Shown here: positions 43,016-54,182 of the stretch, in pieces
Layout: every line of letters begins with the position of its first letter
Position numbering within the stretch: the stretch's first letter is position 1
Origin: Melitaea cinxia
Taxonomy: Eukaryota > Arthropoda > Insecta > Lepidoptera > Nymphalidae
Assembly: GCF_905220565.1 (NCBI RefSeq)
Contig: NC_059401.1
Location: 2,753,001 to 2,817,000 of the forward strand
Reading direction: 5' to 3'
DNA: 64,000 bases
Notes under the pieces: generated by a model
Databases searched by the model: none
Seen by the model: only the letters and a program-made list of their open reading frames with translations
Told to the model about the DNA's origin: nothing
Position numbers and translations under genes: made by a program

Positions 43016-43568
43016 AAATTCTCTAATATTTAAAATTATTTGTTTGTCGGTGAATTATTTTAATTATTTTATTTTGTAGGGTATCGCACTGGCACTCAAT
43101 TTTTTTTTTTTTTTCTTATTCCTGGCAAGTGGTTTTCTCTGGGTATGGAAAGGGTCTTGTCCTTGTGTCTTTGTGTGTTTTGTGTTTTGTGAATTGTGTT
43201 AAATTATTACTTTTCATTTTTATTAATTAAATTTGATTACTGTTTCGTTTAGGTTGTGTATTTATATTAGTATGTTTAAAATTTAAAGTTAATATTTAAA
43301 AGTTTTTATTTGAATTTAAAAGATTTGTCCGAGCGTAGTCACGGTTTTTGCATTGTTAATCGTTCCTTGCTAAAAATTTTCAGTTACCTACTTTTTGTAT
43401 TAATTATTTCTTGCTCAATAATTTTTGCCGTAACTAAATTTTTTTTACTACCCTCTATTAACGAATATTTTTGCTTACTTTGTACTTCTTTGTTACATTT
43501 TAACATTAATTTAAATCGAACTTTTTTTTGTACTTTTTGTTTCGTTTAAATTTTATTATTGTGCTACG

Positions 43569-45046
43569 ATGATTCACTTAATAAAATTCGTATCCCTGCC
43601 TAAGGCTGAGTTAGAATATGAGGTGGTTGTTCGGAATGAGGAGCCAGCTGCCACGGTTTTAGCTTTACGTAAACAAATATTACAATTATCGGAATTGTTA
43701 CCGTCAGAGGAGATTTTGGTCAGTCCATTGGATATTATAACCGATTTGGGCGGTATTAGTGACACCTTGATAAAAGTGAAATCAATTATTAATTCTAATC
43801 CGAATTTTAATAGTTTATTGAGGGCAGAGAATTTGTTGGCTCATTTGTATCATAGGATTGGCAGATTGGATGAGGATGAGGTTAAGAAGAATAGGGACAT
43901 TTACGATTTGTGTATTGATCAATTTAATAATTATTGTGGGGTAGTTAATAAATTAAAATCGTCTAATAAATCTCCATTTCTTACAGTTTCTTCGTTATCA
44001 TCTAGTAATCCCTTGAATGTAACGGTTCATTGTGATCATAACAGTTTAGGAGATTTAAGTAAAATTAAATTCGACGGTAAATCTTGCGTACGCTCTTTTA
44101 TACGCCGGGTTACGGAACATTGTACTATTCATCGCATTGCGGATGACAAAGTTTTATCTTTTGCGTTACAGCTGTTTGTTGGCGATGCTTTAAAATGGTA
44201 TAGGAGTGTGTGTGCTGGGGTTTCAGATTGGAAAGTAGTTTTAGAATATTTGCGTAGGGACTTCGATAAACCAGATTTTGATTACAAATTATTAAGGGAA
44301 ATTCAAAATAGAACACAGGGGGTGAATGAGTCTATTGTAATTTATTTGGCTGTTATGGATGAAATGTTTAACAGATTGACTACTCCTCCTGAGGAAAAAT
44401 TTAAATTAGAAACTTTATTACACAACGTTAGACCTTGTTACGCAGGGATGTTAGCGTCATCGGATATAACGTCAATTGATCAGCTTAGGAATGTGTGTCG
44501 TAATTATGAGAATGTTCAAAGTAGACTTTTAGATTTTCACGAACCACAGAATATCTCGGATGATTTAGTTGCACCTGATTTAGCTTATAATACTGGCGTT
44601 AAAAATGTTTTTAAAAGTTCATTTAAAAAATTTAATTATTCGAATAATTTTAATAATCAGGGGTATTTTAATAAAAATAATCGTTTTAATTCTAATCGTT
44701 TTGTTCCTTCAGCGCATAAATTCTCTCGTCAATTTTCGTCTCCTACTAACTCGTCTTACAATAATTCTCATACATCATTGCCGTCTCAGCGTAAACATTC
44801 TGTGCCTAGTAATAATAGCAATAGTAAAGTTCAGCCGAGCATTAATTCCATCGGTGATCGCGCGTCGAATCGTACTGTTTATTGTCAACGCTGTAAATCG
44901 TTTTCTCACTCTTATATTACGATTGTTTTAAGGATCGGAATGTTGTGTTTTGTTTTGGTTGCGGAGAGCCTAATGTGAAGCGTCCCGATTGTGTTAAATG
45001 TAAATCGAAATATAATAATGGGGTTAATGATTCAAAAAACGAGTAA
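43569..45046 (+). CDS. gag: Gag polyprotein with one frameshift in the zinc knuckle
   Basis: The first frame (43569-44978, 469 aa) has an N-terminal helical part and a capsid region with KIKFDGKSCVRSFIRRV and the line ALQLFVGDALKWYR, typical of Gag. An Asn-rich, basic segment precedes the nucleocapsid. The CCHC knuckle begins CQRCKSFSH but its last Cys is in a second frame from about 44918, where CFGCGEPN and PDCVKCKSKY continue to TAA at 45044. A single-base indel in this copy therefore splits gag, which would leave this copy dependent on others. Confidence 0.85.
45034..45040 (+). promoter_or_regulatory. -1 frameshift heptamer A AAA AAC (gag to pol)
   Basis: In the shifted gag frame the codons are TCA AAA AAC GAG TAA; the heptamer is in register and slipping -1 enters the pol frame, which is open from here to 48252. 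No ATG opens pol. Confidence 0.7.
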
Positions 45047-48000
45047 GTTGGAACCGAGTTAAAACTAGTAATAATATTAATTTTTCTAAATCTGATTGGG
45101 ATTCTTGGCTTAAAACAATTTCAATTTATTTTTTATCGTATAAATTAAACTCGGTTCTGTGTAATGATAATGGTATTGAAAATAGGCCTTATGCTGTTAT
45201 ACATATAGATGACATTAAGTTGTCGGGTCTCTTAGACACTGGTGCGTCTATATCAATTTTGGGGGGTAATTTTTATAAGGATTTCTTACAACGAGGGTAT
45301 ACTCTTTTTAAAGATAACATTATTTCTGCGGTCGTGGCTAACGGGAACAAGTTGTTTTCTCTTGGTTACTTGTGTTTACCGGTTGCGTTCGAAGATCAAC
45401 TTCATTTTATAAAATTTTTTGTTTTTCCGGAAATTAATTCAGATATCATTTTAGGCATTGACTTTTGGAAAATATTCAAAATTTGCCCGAAATATATTAA
45501 TTCAGTTAGTTTTAAACAAGAATCTGTTTTGTGTAATAATTCGGATGGCGTCATTACGGGTTATGAACATTTAAATAGCGATCAGCGTTCAATTGTTGAT
45601 AGCATTATTAATCAGTTTCGTTCTGTTTCTTTTGAGCGGAAAGGTTTAGGGTTGACTACCGTGGTTACTCATAGAATTGATACGGGGGATGCTGTTCCCA
45701 TTAAGCAACGATATTATCGGATGTCTACTGAGAAACAACGAATTCTTTCGGAGGAGGTTGATAAGATGCTTGAGTTGGATGTCATCGAACCCTGTCAGAG
45801 TGAGTGGAGTTCTCCGGTACTTTTGGTTCCTAAGGGAAAGGATACGGGTAGCTATCGGTTATGTTTGGATAGTCGGAAACTGAATGCGGTAACCAAAAAG
45901 GATGCATATAGTTTACCTTATATATCAGAAATTTTAGATAATCTTAGGGATGCTCATTATTTGTCAACAATCGATTTTTGTAGTGCCTTCTTTCAAACTC
46001 AGATTCAGGAATCGGATAGGGATAAAACTGCTTTTTATATTCCGTCACGTGGTACATTCAGGTTTAAACGTATGGCGTTTGGTTTAACTAACGCACCTGC
46101 CACTCAACAGAGATTAGTAGATAAGTTGTTTGGAAACCGTTTCGGGGTTAAAGTTTGTTGTTATGTTGATGATTTAATAATTGCAACCGCGGATTTCAAT
46201 GAACATGTTTCTATTTTATTACAAATATTGGAAATTTTAAAAGAATGTAATCTTACTATTAATTTTGATAAATGTCGTTTTTTTAGGAGTCAGTTGAAAT
46301 ATTTGGGGTATGTAATCGATAAACACGGGTTGCGTACGGACCCGGATAAGGTTTCTGCAATAGTTAATTTTCCCACTCCAACCAATGTTAAGGGCTTAAA
46401 ACGTTTTTTAGGGACAGCGTCGTGGTATCGTCGTTTCATTAAGAATTTCAGTACTTTGGCGGCACCGTTAAATAAATTAACTTCTACTCGTAAGGGTGCA
46501 CCTCCATTTAAATGGACGGAGGAAACGGATTGTTCTTTTAGAAAGCTTAAGGAGTGTTTGGTCTCTGCTCCTGTTCTCAGGTGTCCTAATTATAACGAAC
46601 CTTTTGAAGTTCACACGGATGCGAGTAGTTATGGGATTGGTGCGATGCTCTCTCAGACCTTTGAAGGGAAAGAACATCCTGTCGCATATATGAGTAGGTC
46701 ATTTACCAAACCGGAACAAAATTATGGTATTACGGAACGGGAAACATTGGCGGTTTTGGCAGCGGTCGAACATTGGCGTTGTTATCTCGATAATGGTAAA
46801 AAATTTACAGTTTACACGGATCATAGTGCCCTTAAGTGGTTTTTATCATTGTCAAACCCGTCGGGTCGTTTGGCTCGGTGGAGTACTAGGTTATCAGAGT
46901 TTAACTTTGAGATTAAACATCGTAAAGGTTGTGATAATGTCATTCCTGACGCGTTGAGTCGTTCGGTTCCCGTGTGTAGTATATTTTCAATTTCAAATTA
47001 TAAAGGTAATGATAAATGGTTTATTAATATTTTCAATGGCTGCGCTAATAAGCCAGCATCGTTTCAAAATTATTGTATTAAAAATGATAAATTATTTAGA
47101 TTGTCTAAAAATAAAAATTATTTAACATCGGAGTTTGATTGGAAGGAGGTGATTCCTATGGAACATCGTTCGGAAATAATATCAATTAATCATGATGTTC
47201 CCACTGCGGGTCATTTGGGTATCTTTAAAACTCTTAAAAGATTAAATTTAAAGTACTTTTGGCCGAAAATGTATAAAGATGTTTTAAATTATGTCAATAA
47301 TTGTTCTAAGTGTCTAGAATATAAAGCTCAAAATCATTTGACATTAGGTGTCATGGGTCGTCCTAAGAATTGTGTCCGTCCTTGGCAGGTTATTTCAATT
47401 GACATTATGGGTCCATTGCCTATTAGTAGAAAACAAAATAATTATATATTGGTTGTAACTTGTTGTTTTTCAAAATTTTGTTTAATTTTCCCTATGAAGC
47501 GCGCAACTTCCAAAGTAATAATTAAGTTAATTGAGGATAATGTTTTCTTAGTTCATGGTATTCCACAGTCGGTAATATTGGATAATGGTACGCAATTCAT
47601 TAGTAATGAGTGTATCAAATTTTTTAAAAGTTATAATGTTCCTAATGTTCATTTTACTCCACGTTATACTCCACAGGTTAATCCGGTTGAGAGATATAAT
47701 CGTACTATTTTAACTTGTATTGCATCCTTTGTCGATGAGGATCATAGATCGTGGGATAGGTACTTACCTCAAATTCAATTTGCAATTAACAGCGCGGTGA
47801 ATGAAACTACGGGTTTCACTCCGTCCTTTTTAGTTTTCGGTAGGGAGTTAGTGTCGTGTGGTTCGCATTATTTGGACTCTGATAGTATAGAAAATATGAT
47901 TTTTACTCCTCGTGACTGTTATGCGGAGAACTTAGGTCGGTTGGCGAGTATTTTCGATAAAGTTCAATTTCGGTTGTATGCCGCTCATTTAAAAAATACT

Positions 48001-48252
48001 TCAAGTTATAATTTGCGTCGTAGGACTGCGGAATTTAATGTTGGTGATCTTGTTTATAAGAAAACTTACTTCTTGAGTGATAAAGATAAATACTTTTCTA
48101 AGAAATTAGCGCCTAAATTTATCAAATGTCGAATTGTTGGTAAAAGGTCTCCTCTTGTATACGTATTACAGGATATGAATGGTAAAGATCTTGGGGTTTG
48201 GCATATTAAAGATTGGAAGTTAACAGGAAGTTCTGGTAGTAAGGGTAATTGA
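45034..48252 (+). CDS. pol: Pol polyprotein: protease, RT, RNase H, integrase
   Basis: About 1072 codons in the -1 frame. Protease active site LLDTGASISIL at about 45229-45261. RT: YRLCLDSRKLNAVT, the FGLTNAPA motif and the catalytic YVDD at 46162-46173. RNase H: HTDASSYGIGAML, YTDHSALKWF and the closing NVIPDALSR. Integrase: HHCC zinc domain (HDVPTAGHLGIFKTLKR ... CSKC), catalytic IDIMG, ILDNGTQF and NPVERYNR supplying Asp, Asp and Glu, then a basic C-terminal domain with NVGDLVYKK. All domains look intact. No ATG lies at the start, consistent with translation only as a Gag-Pol fusion. Confidence 0.95.
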   Translation, partial: KKRVSWNRVKTSNNINFSKSDWDSWLKTISIYFLSYKLNSVLCNDNGIENRPYAVIHIDDIKLSGLLDTGASISILGGNFYKDFLQRGYTLFKDNIISAVVANGNKLFSLGYLCLPVAFEDQLHFIKFFVFPEINSDIILGIDFWKIFKICPKYINSVSFKQESVLCNNSDGVITGYEHLNSDQRSIVDSIINQFRSVSFERKGLGLTTVVTHRIDTGDAVPIKQRYYRMSTEKQRILSEEVDKMLELDVIEPCQSEWSSPVLLVPKGKDTGSYRLCLDSRKLNAVTKKDAYSLPYISEILDNLRDAHYLSTIDFCSAFFQTQIQESDRDKTAFYIPSRGTFRFKRMAFGLTNAPATQQRLVDKLFGNRFGVKVCCYVDDLIIATADFNEHVSILLQILEILKECNLTINFDKCRFFRSQLKYLGYVIDKHGLRTDPDKVSAIVNFPTPTNVKGLKRFLGTASWYRRFIKNFSTLAAPLNKLTSTRKGAPPFKWTEETDCSFRKLKECLVSAPVLRCPNYNEPFEVHTDASSYGIGAMLSQTFEGKEHPVAYMSRSFTKPEQNYGITERETLAVLAAVEHWRCYLDNGKKFTVYTDHSALKWFLSLSNPSGRLARWSTRLSEFNFEIKHRKGCDNVIPDALSRSVPVCSIFSISNYKGNDKWFINIFNGCANKPASFQNYCIKNDKLFRLSKNKNYLTSEFDWKEVIPMEHRSEIISINHDVPTAGHLGIFKTLKRLNLKYFWPKMYKDVLNYVNNCSKCLEYKAQNHLTLGVMGRPKNCVRPWQVISIDIMGPLPISRKQNNYILVVTCCFSKFCLIFPMKRATSKVIIKLIEDNVFLVHGIPQSVILDNGTQFISNECIKFFKSYNVPNVHFTPRYTPQVNPVERYNRTILTCIASFVDEDHRSWDRYLPQIQFAINSAVNETTGFTPSFLVFGRELVSCGSHYLDSDSIENMIFTPRDCYAENLGRLASIFDKVQFRLYAAHLKNTSSYNLRRRTAEFNVGDLVYKKTYFLSDKDKYFSKKLAPKFIKCRIVGKRSPLVYVLQDMNGKDLGVWHIKDWKLTGSSGSKGN

Positions 48253-49032
48253 TATTGTATTTTCTTTTTGTTTTAAATCTATATTACGTATTCCATTTTT
48301 GAGACGGGTGATGATCTCATTTTTTTTTATTTAGTGCTTATACAAGTACATGACTTATGATAGTTGTGTGTTGGGTACGTCTCTAATGTACTTTTGGTGT
48401 TTATTTTTGTTGAGTTATTCCACTGAGCAATAAATTAATTTGTGTGTGTTGGGTGCATCTCTAACGTATCCACCCACTCATATTATTTTGTTTAAAGCCT
48501 ACGCCATAAGTTGTTGTTGTTGTGTTACAACTTAATTCTGGAACGGGTGGCGATTCCACATATTATTTTATTCTATTGAATATATATTCGATTCTAATTG
48601 TGTTATGCACATTCTAAAGCCTACATCGGGAATACGGTATTAAATATGGATTAAAAAGAAAAAAAAAATTGTTAAATTAAAAATTTTAAGTAGCTGCTGA
48701 GTGGTGCTCATTTATAGACCGTCACTCTGTGTGTCAGGGCGTTAATTGTCTAGGTCGGTTAACGCACATTGATAGTTGAATTTCAGGATGTTGTATGTTA
48801 GTGACGTATGATTGGGTCGTAAGACAGGGTTGCAGTGAATTCAAAATTATATGTGGTGTTTTTGTAATTCGATTATCTCTTATGATTAATCTATCAAATT
48901 TTTTTTTCTCTTAGTTTGGAGTTAAATTTTATAATCCCTTCATGAGCTTATCAGATTCTCTCCTTACATTAGTTTTTTTTTTTTTTAGAATTTTGCCAGA
49001 GATGCAAAATTCTTCTCTGTCGGGGGGGGTAT
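48253..49032. other. 3' noncoding region of the Ty3/Gypsy element
   Basis: No envelope-like frame. Short repeated words TGTGTGTTGGGT...TCTCTAA near 48366 and 48440, and a polypurine tract at the end. Confidence 0.7.
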
Positions 49033-49481
49033 TGTAGCATATATTTTTTTTTTGCGCCTGATTTCGTTCCTGCTGATGTATAATAGCACAGTTATGCATT
49101 AGCGTTGCTATTTACTTTTTGTAGGCGACTAATTTAATTTTGGAATACCCTCGTATTGTATTACGTCGCGGTTCACCTTAGGGGGTAGTTGTGTCGCGAC
49201 GCGCGGGGTTTGCCCGGGTATATAAGCCTCAGGGCAAGTGTTTGCGGCCCTCTTTTTTTGGATTGGATTCTCTCGCCGTTTTGGGATCTAGCTGCGATTT
49301 GTTGTGGGTGAGTCATTGTAGTTTTTTAGGGTATAGCTTTGCTTTAGTGTAGTTGATTTTGTGAGTTTTGAAAAAAAAAAATTAAGATTCTGTAGGATTT
49401 TTTTACTCTCTCTCTTGTTGTCTCGTGTTAGGAATTGTGGGTGACTCTCTAACCCAGCAAGCAATTTTTTAACACGTAGCA
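49033..49481 (+). repeat. 3' LTR
   Basis: 449 bp, immediately preceded by the polypurine tract at about 49020-49030 and followed by GTCT. Confidence 0.95.
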
Positions 49482-49485
49482 GTCT

Positions 49486-50150
49486 GTTTGTCTGTATGTA
49501 TGTTCGGGATAAACTCAAAAAGTACTGCATAGATTTACTTCAACTTTAGCACGAATATTATTAAGAAGTCGGGTCAACATATAGGCTACATATTATCACG
49601 CATATCTATCATACATCTCTATATCACATCTATCATATATCTCCTATGGGGAACGAGCAGTGAACCTTTATTTCTTCAACGCATTCTGTAACAACGTGTC
49701 ACCTAACGACGCATATTTGAATGTTGTTGTTATTATGTTAATAACCATGCTATATAAGCTAGCTTCACACTATAAAAATCACGCAATATAAGTAACTAAG
49801 CCGATAAACATAATTAAATGAATATAAGTAGACAAGACAATTTTAAAGCAGCGCCATCTATGTGATTTTTCTGTAGATATGAAATGTAAAGAAGAAACGG
49901 GTAAATGAATATTATTTTAAAAGGTATAATCGTAGGTATTTTTGGTGCTGTATAGCGTTCACGCAGACGACGTCGTGGACAGCAGCTAGTAAACACTATA
50001 CTGAGGATTCCAGCGCGTAGAGGTTTACTCAAGTACAGAGCGAACGTAAGAGTTGTAAAGAAGATTAATTGTGGAAGGTCTTTTAGCGTATGAGTTATTT
50101 AACGAAGGAAGTAATCATAAGATCTTTGTTATCTCCACCGACTCTTTATT
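49486..50150. other. Flanking repeat DNA, no gene
   Basis: GTCTGTTTGTCTGTATGTATG and CGGGATAAACTCAAAAAGTAC belong to a common dispersed repeat into which the LTR element inserted (its left part lies before 42554). A CGTGGACAGCAGCTAGTA end near 49976-49993 resembles the complement of a Rep-E start. Confidence 0.5.
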
Positions 50151-50152
50151 AA

Positions 50153-50154
<2 letters not shown>

Positions 50155-50223
<69 letters not shown>
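50155..50223. repeat. (AAT)n microsatellite
   Basis: About 23 uninterrupted triplets. The open frames over it are artefacts. Confidence 0.95.
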
Positions 50224-50224
<1 letters not shown>

Positions 50225-50446
50225 TAAAAAACAACGTTCACATAGCAACACATACAATATAATTCCAAAATAACGTGAACGTAGTAAAATATAAAATAGA
50301 ATTAATAAATTGTAAAACATAAATTATAAAGAAGAATTCAAAATACGAATTCTTGACATCTATCAAAAGGATTCATTATTATTTCCATATAAAACAATCT
50401 ACATATTTTATGTATGGAGACTTTTCATTTTTGGTGTAGGTCACAT

Positions 50447-50447
<1 letters not shown>

Positions 50448-50487
<40 letters not shown>
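50448..50487. repeat. (TA)n microsatellite
   Basis: About 20 TA units directly abutting the 282-bp array. Confidence 0.9.
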
Positions 50488-50494
<7 letters not shown>

Positions 50495-51600
50495 TAAAAG
50501 CGAAAGGTCACTCATCACGAAATCTACGAAACTATAACACCTACAAACTTGAAATTTGGCAGGTAGGCTTCTTAAAGGACGTAGACATCCGCTAAGAACA
50601 GATTTTGCGAAACTCGACCCCTAAGGGAATAAAACGGGCCTTGGAAGTTTGTATAAAAGTTCTATGTTTATGAAGTAAGAAACTTGAAATTTAAAATGTA
50701 TGCTCTATAGATAGTGAGAAGGTATCTAAATAATGTATCTTTAGAAATCAACTCCCTCTTGGGGCTAAAACGGGGGATGGTAGGTTGACTCGCTCATCAC
50801 GAAATCTCCGGAACTATAACAGCTACAAACTTGAAATTTGGCAGGTACTTTCCTTATAGAGTTTAGGACATCTGCTGAGAACAGATTTTACGAAACTCGA
50901 CCCCTTAGGAGATAAAACGGGGGTTGGGAGTTTGTATGAAAGTGCTATGTTTTTGAAGTAAGAGACTTTAAATTTAAAATGTATGCTCTATAGATAGTGA
51001 AAAGGTGTCCAAATAATGTATCTTTAGAAATCAAATCCCTTTTGGGGTTAAAACGGGGGATGGTAGGTTGACTCACCCATCACGGAATCTCCGAAACTAT
51101 AACAGGCACAAACTTAATGTTTGGCAGGTAGTTTCCTTATAGGGTATAAACATTTGTTAAGAATGAATTTCACGAAACTCGACCCCTAAGGGGGTAAAAC
51201 GGGGCTTGGTAGTTTGTATGAAAGTCCTATGTTTTTGAAGTAAGATACTTGAAATTTAAAACGTATGCTCTACAGATAGTAAGAAGGTGTCTAAATAATA
51301 TCTCTATAGAAATCAACTCTCTTTTGGGGTTAAAACGAGGGATGGTAGGTTGACTCACTCATCACAAAATTTGCGAAACTATAACAGCTAAAAACTTGAA
51401 ATTTGGCAGGTAGGTTCCTTATAGGGCGTAGACATTCACTAAGAACGGATTATATGAAACTCGACCCCTAAGGGGATAAAATGGGGGTAGGAAGTTTGTA
51501 TGAAAGTCCTATGTTTTTGAAGTAAGAGACTTGAAATTTAAAATGTATGCTCTGTAGATGGTGAGAAGGTGTCCAAATAATGCATCGTAATCTATATATA
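50488..51600 (-). repeat. Tandem array of 282-bp units, copy 2
   Basis: The marker TCATCACGA (complement of the copy 1 marker) is at 50512, 50794, about 51077 and 51359, spaced 282-283 bp. Same unit as 30190-36085, opposite strand. Confidence 0.85.
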
Positions 51601-52253
51601 TAAAAGAGAAAGGTCACTGACTCACTCATCACGAGAACTCAAAAACCGCTGGATGGTCCATCCATTCAAGATAGACAAAGATGAAATTTGGCAGGGAGGT
51701 AGATTATAGTTAGTAGACGTCTACTAAGAACGGATTTTGCGATATTCTACGGCTAAGGGAGTTTAATTGGGGTTGATAATTTCTATGAAACATATATACA
51801 GCAGCTATAAGTTTGCCTGATAGATTATTTATATTGCAGCCTGAAAATAAAACTAAGAATATGGTGTATAGAGAGGTTTTGTAAAAATAACTATTAAATT
51901 ATACTAAATTGTGCCATTTAAAATATTGCTCACTGTGATAAGCCAGCCAGATAAGCATTTCAAGTGACTGAAATAAAAAAATAATTTGCGTTAAACATCT
52001 TAATAGTAATGCATATCTTCATAACCACGCGGACGTAGTCGCGGGCAACAGTTAGAGTATTATAAAACAAAGTCTCCAAAAGTGTATGTGATCAATTCCC
52101 TCAAAATCTACCGAATGGATTTTCAGGCGATTCAAGAGGAAGGTTTACGTAACGGCTAAGCCGATTTTGATGAGAGTTTCACTGGAAGTTTGCCGAGAAA
52201 ACTTTGTGACAAACTGATTTCAACGCGGGCGAAGCCGCGGGCACAGCTAGTAT
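51590..52253 (-). repeat. Head of 282-bp-unit repeat, copy 2
   Basis: Reverse of 29588-30190, ending (plus strand) GCGGGCACAGCTAGTATATA. An internal second Rep-E end GTCGCGGGCAACAGTTAG is at about 52037. Confidence 0.7.
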
Positions 52254-52261
52254 ATATATAT

Positions 52262-53180
52262 ATATATATAAAAGCGAAAGGTCACTCACTCATTACGAAA
52301 TCTTCGACTCCGACGACGCTTTAAGCCGAGGTGCGATCTCGCTAGGAGACACCCTTAGGGCGGGCGTTTTTCCCCCCCGAGCCCTCCCAGAGGGCTCCCA
52401 TTCTTCCTTCGCGGCCGGCTTGCCTAAGTGCCCCGGTGACGCTGTAAAGGCCGCTAGGGCCAACAGCACTCTTCAATTCGAAAAAAAAAAAATTACGAAA
52501 TCTCCGTAACTATAACAGCTACAAACTTTAAATTTGGCAGGTAGGTTCCTTATAGGGCGTAGACATCCGCTAAGAACGGATTTTACGAAAAATGACCCCT
52601 AAGGGGATAAAACGGGGGTTGGAAGTTTGTATGAAAGTCCTATGTTTTTGAAGTAAGAGACTTGAAATTTAAAATGCATGCTATAATAAAGATGATGAGA
52701 AGGTGTTCAAATAATGTATCTTTAGAAATCAACTTCTTTTTGGGGTTAAAACGGGGGATGGTAGGTTGACTCACTCATCACGAAATCTCCGAAACTATAA
52801 CAGCTACAAACTAGAAATTTGACAGGTAGGCTTCTTATAGGGCGTAGACATTCGCTAAGAAGCGATTTTAGGTAATTCGACCCCTATGGGGGTAAAATGG
52901 GGGTTGGAAGTTTGTATGAAACATATACAGCAGCTATAAGTACGCCTGATAGATTATTTTTATAAAAAACACCTTTTAAATTATAATAAATTGTGCCTTT
53001 TAAAAAGTTAGTCAGTGTGATAAGCATTTTAAGTGACTGAAATAAAAAAAAATGGCATTAAATATCTTAATGGCATATCTTTATATTTAATATTATAAAA
53101 CAAAGTCCCCAAAAGTGAATGTGATCGATTCCCTCAAAATCTACTGAACGGATTTTCAAGCCGTGGGTACAGCTAGTTTA
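52262..53180 (-). repeat. Further 282-bp units and Rep-E remnants
   Basis: About two more units (markers near 52490 and 52776) followed by a truncated head ending GGTACAGCTAG near 53176. Split by the insertion at 52304-52491. Confidence 0.65.
52304..52491 (+). mobile_element. GC-rich 188-bp retroposed fragment with poly(A)
   Basis: Inserted between exact 12-bp copies of ATTACGAAATCT (52292-52303, 52492-52503). It is GC-rich in an AT-rich setting and ends TTCAATTCG followed by about 12 A. Flanks plus A-tail indicate retroposition; it looks like the 3' end of a poly(A)-type LINE, family not identified. Confidence 0.7.
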
Positions 53181-53184
53181 ATAT

Positions 53185-53288
53185 ATACATCAAATTACAA
53201 AATAATAAAAAAAGATCACATTTAGTTATTATAACAATTAAAACCGTATTTTATTGTTTTTGTATGTTTTATATTATTTTTGCTGATA

Positions 53289-53341
<53 letters not shown>

Positions 53342-53430
53342 AAAATATTAATAATATACTAACGTTTGAGCAAAATAATCACCTATTCACAATGTAAGAG
53401 AGTGATCAGAGCTTAATCCATCACGCTCCA
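53185..53430. other. AT-rich spacer with (TA)n and a Rep-C scrap
   Basis: TA-rich tract at about 53288-53338 and AGAGCTTAATCCATCACGCTCC of Rep-C at 53408. Confidence 0.5.
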
Positions 53431-53991
53431 CTTGTCGATACAATTGAAGTCGGTTTTTCTTCGTTTCCCTGCAAACACAATTATTATTGCATTGATTTTT
53501 TTTTCTTGTATCTGTTTTACGTGTTTTTGAAATGAAATACTCTCAAGTAAGCTGTAAGCTATAATTGAGGTAACACTCTGTTGTTGTACCTTGGTGTTGA
53601 AAATGGTAAATATACTCATAGTAATCTACCTTGTTGGCGCATTATTATAAATCAATAAATGAATAAAACAAGAAATAATTCTAACTTTTATTTATTAAAT
53701 ATAAAAAGGGCGGTCAATATTATTAATAACATAAAATTAATATTAATTTACTTTTAAAATTTTAGATGTATCTTAAACACTTAAAAACATCTGAAATAGT
53801 GAAAAAATTATTATCTTTTTGTTTGTTTTATCAAGTACATAAATAGTAGTAAAGTAAGAGAATTATTAATGATTGACTTATACCTCCTATATTGCTTTAA
53901 AAGTTTAACATTTTTGCCATACCATAAAACAATATTACATATAAGTTGTGTTTTTATAAGACTTATTACAATTTTTTACTACCAACAGTTC

Positions 53992-54182
53992 TTAAAAAAT
54001 CAATGCTTTTCTTCCCTTGGCTACAATAAGACGGTAGTTGAATGTCGCTTTGGTCGGTCCATCGACGTTACTGCTCGCATGATCTATAATGCGCAAGTCT
54101 CGGAGAACATTAAAGTAATCTAACAGAAAATCTTCCTCTAAATCTTTTGGTATTTCGAAAGGATTGATTGATGTTACGAGAC
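53992..54182 (-). CDS. JHAMT: JHAMT-C exon 4 (extended C-terminus)
   Basis: Acceptor CTTTTAG, body as in A, then four additional codons owing to stop loss, ending TAA at 53994-53992. Confidence 0.82.

Larger units (their letters stand above)
42555..49481 (+). mobile_element. Complete Ty3/Gypsy LTR retrotransposon, 6.9 kb
   Basis: Two LTRs (42555-43001 and 49033-49481) in direct orientation, TGTAGC...GTAGCA, flanked by the 4-mer GTCT (42551-42554, 49482-49485). Primer site TGGCGCCCAACGT at 43003; a G-rich polypurine tract (CGGGGGGGG) just before the 3' LTR; gag then pol, with integrase after RNase H, the Ty3/Gypsy order. About 780 bp of noncoding DNA follows pol and no envelope frame is visible. 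LTRs differ at only a few sites, mostly homopolymers, so insertion is recent. Confidence 0.95.

Noticed and set aside
43310..43549. Hydrophobic 79-residue frame upstream of gag
   Set aside because: T-rich leader gives Phe/Leu/Ile-rich translation by composition; no supporting motif.
48253..49032. Possible envelope gene after pol of the 6.9-kb LTR element
   Set aside because: No open frame of useful length, no signal peptide or membrane segment.
50071..50320. Poly-Asn and poly-Tyr frames
   Set aside because: Translations of the (AAT)n microsatellite.
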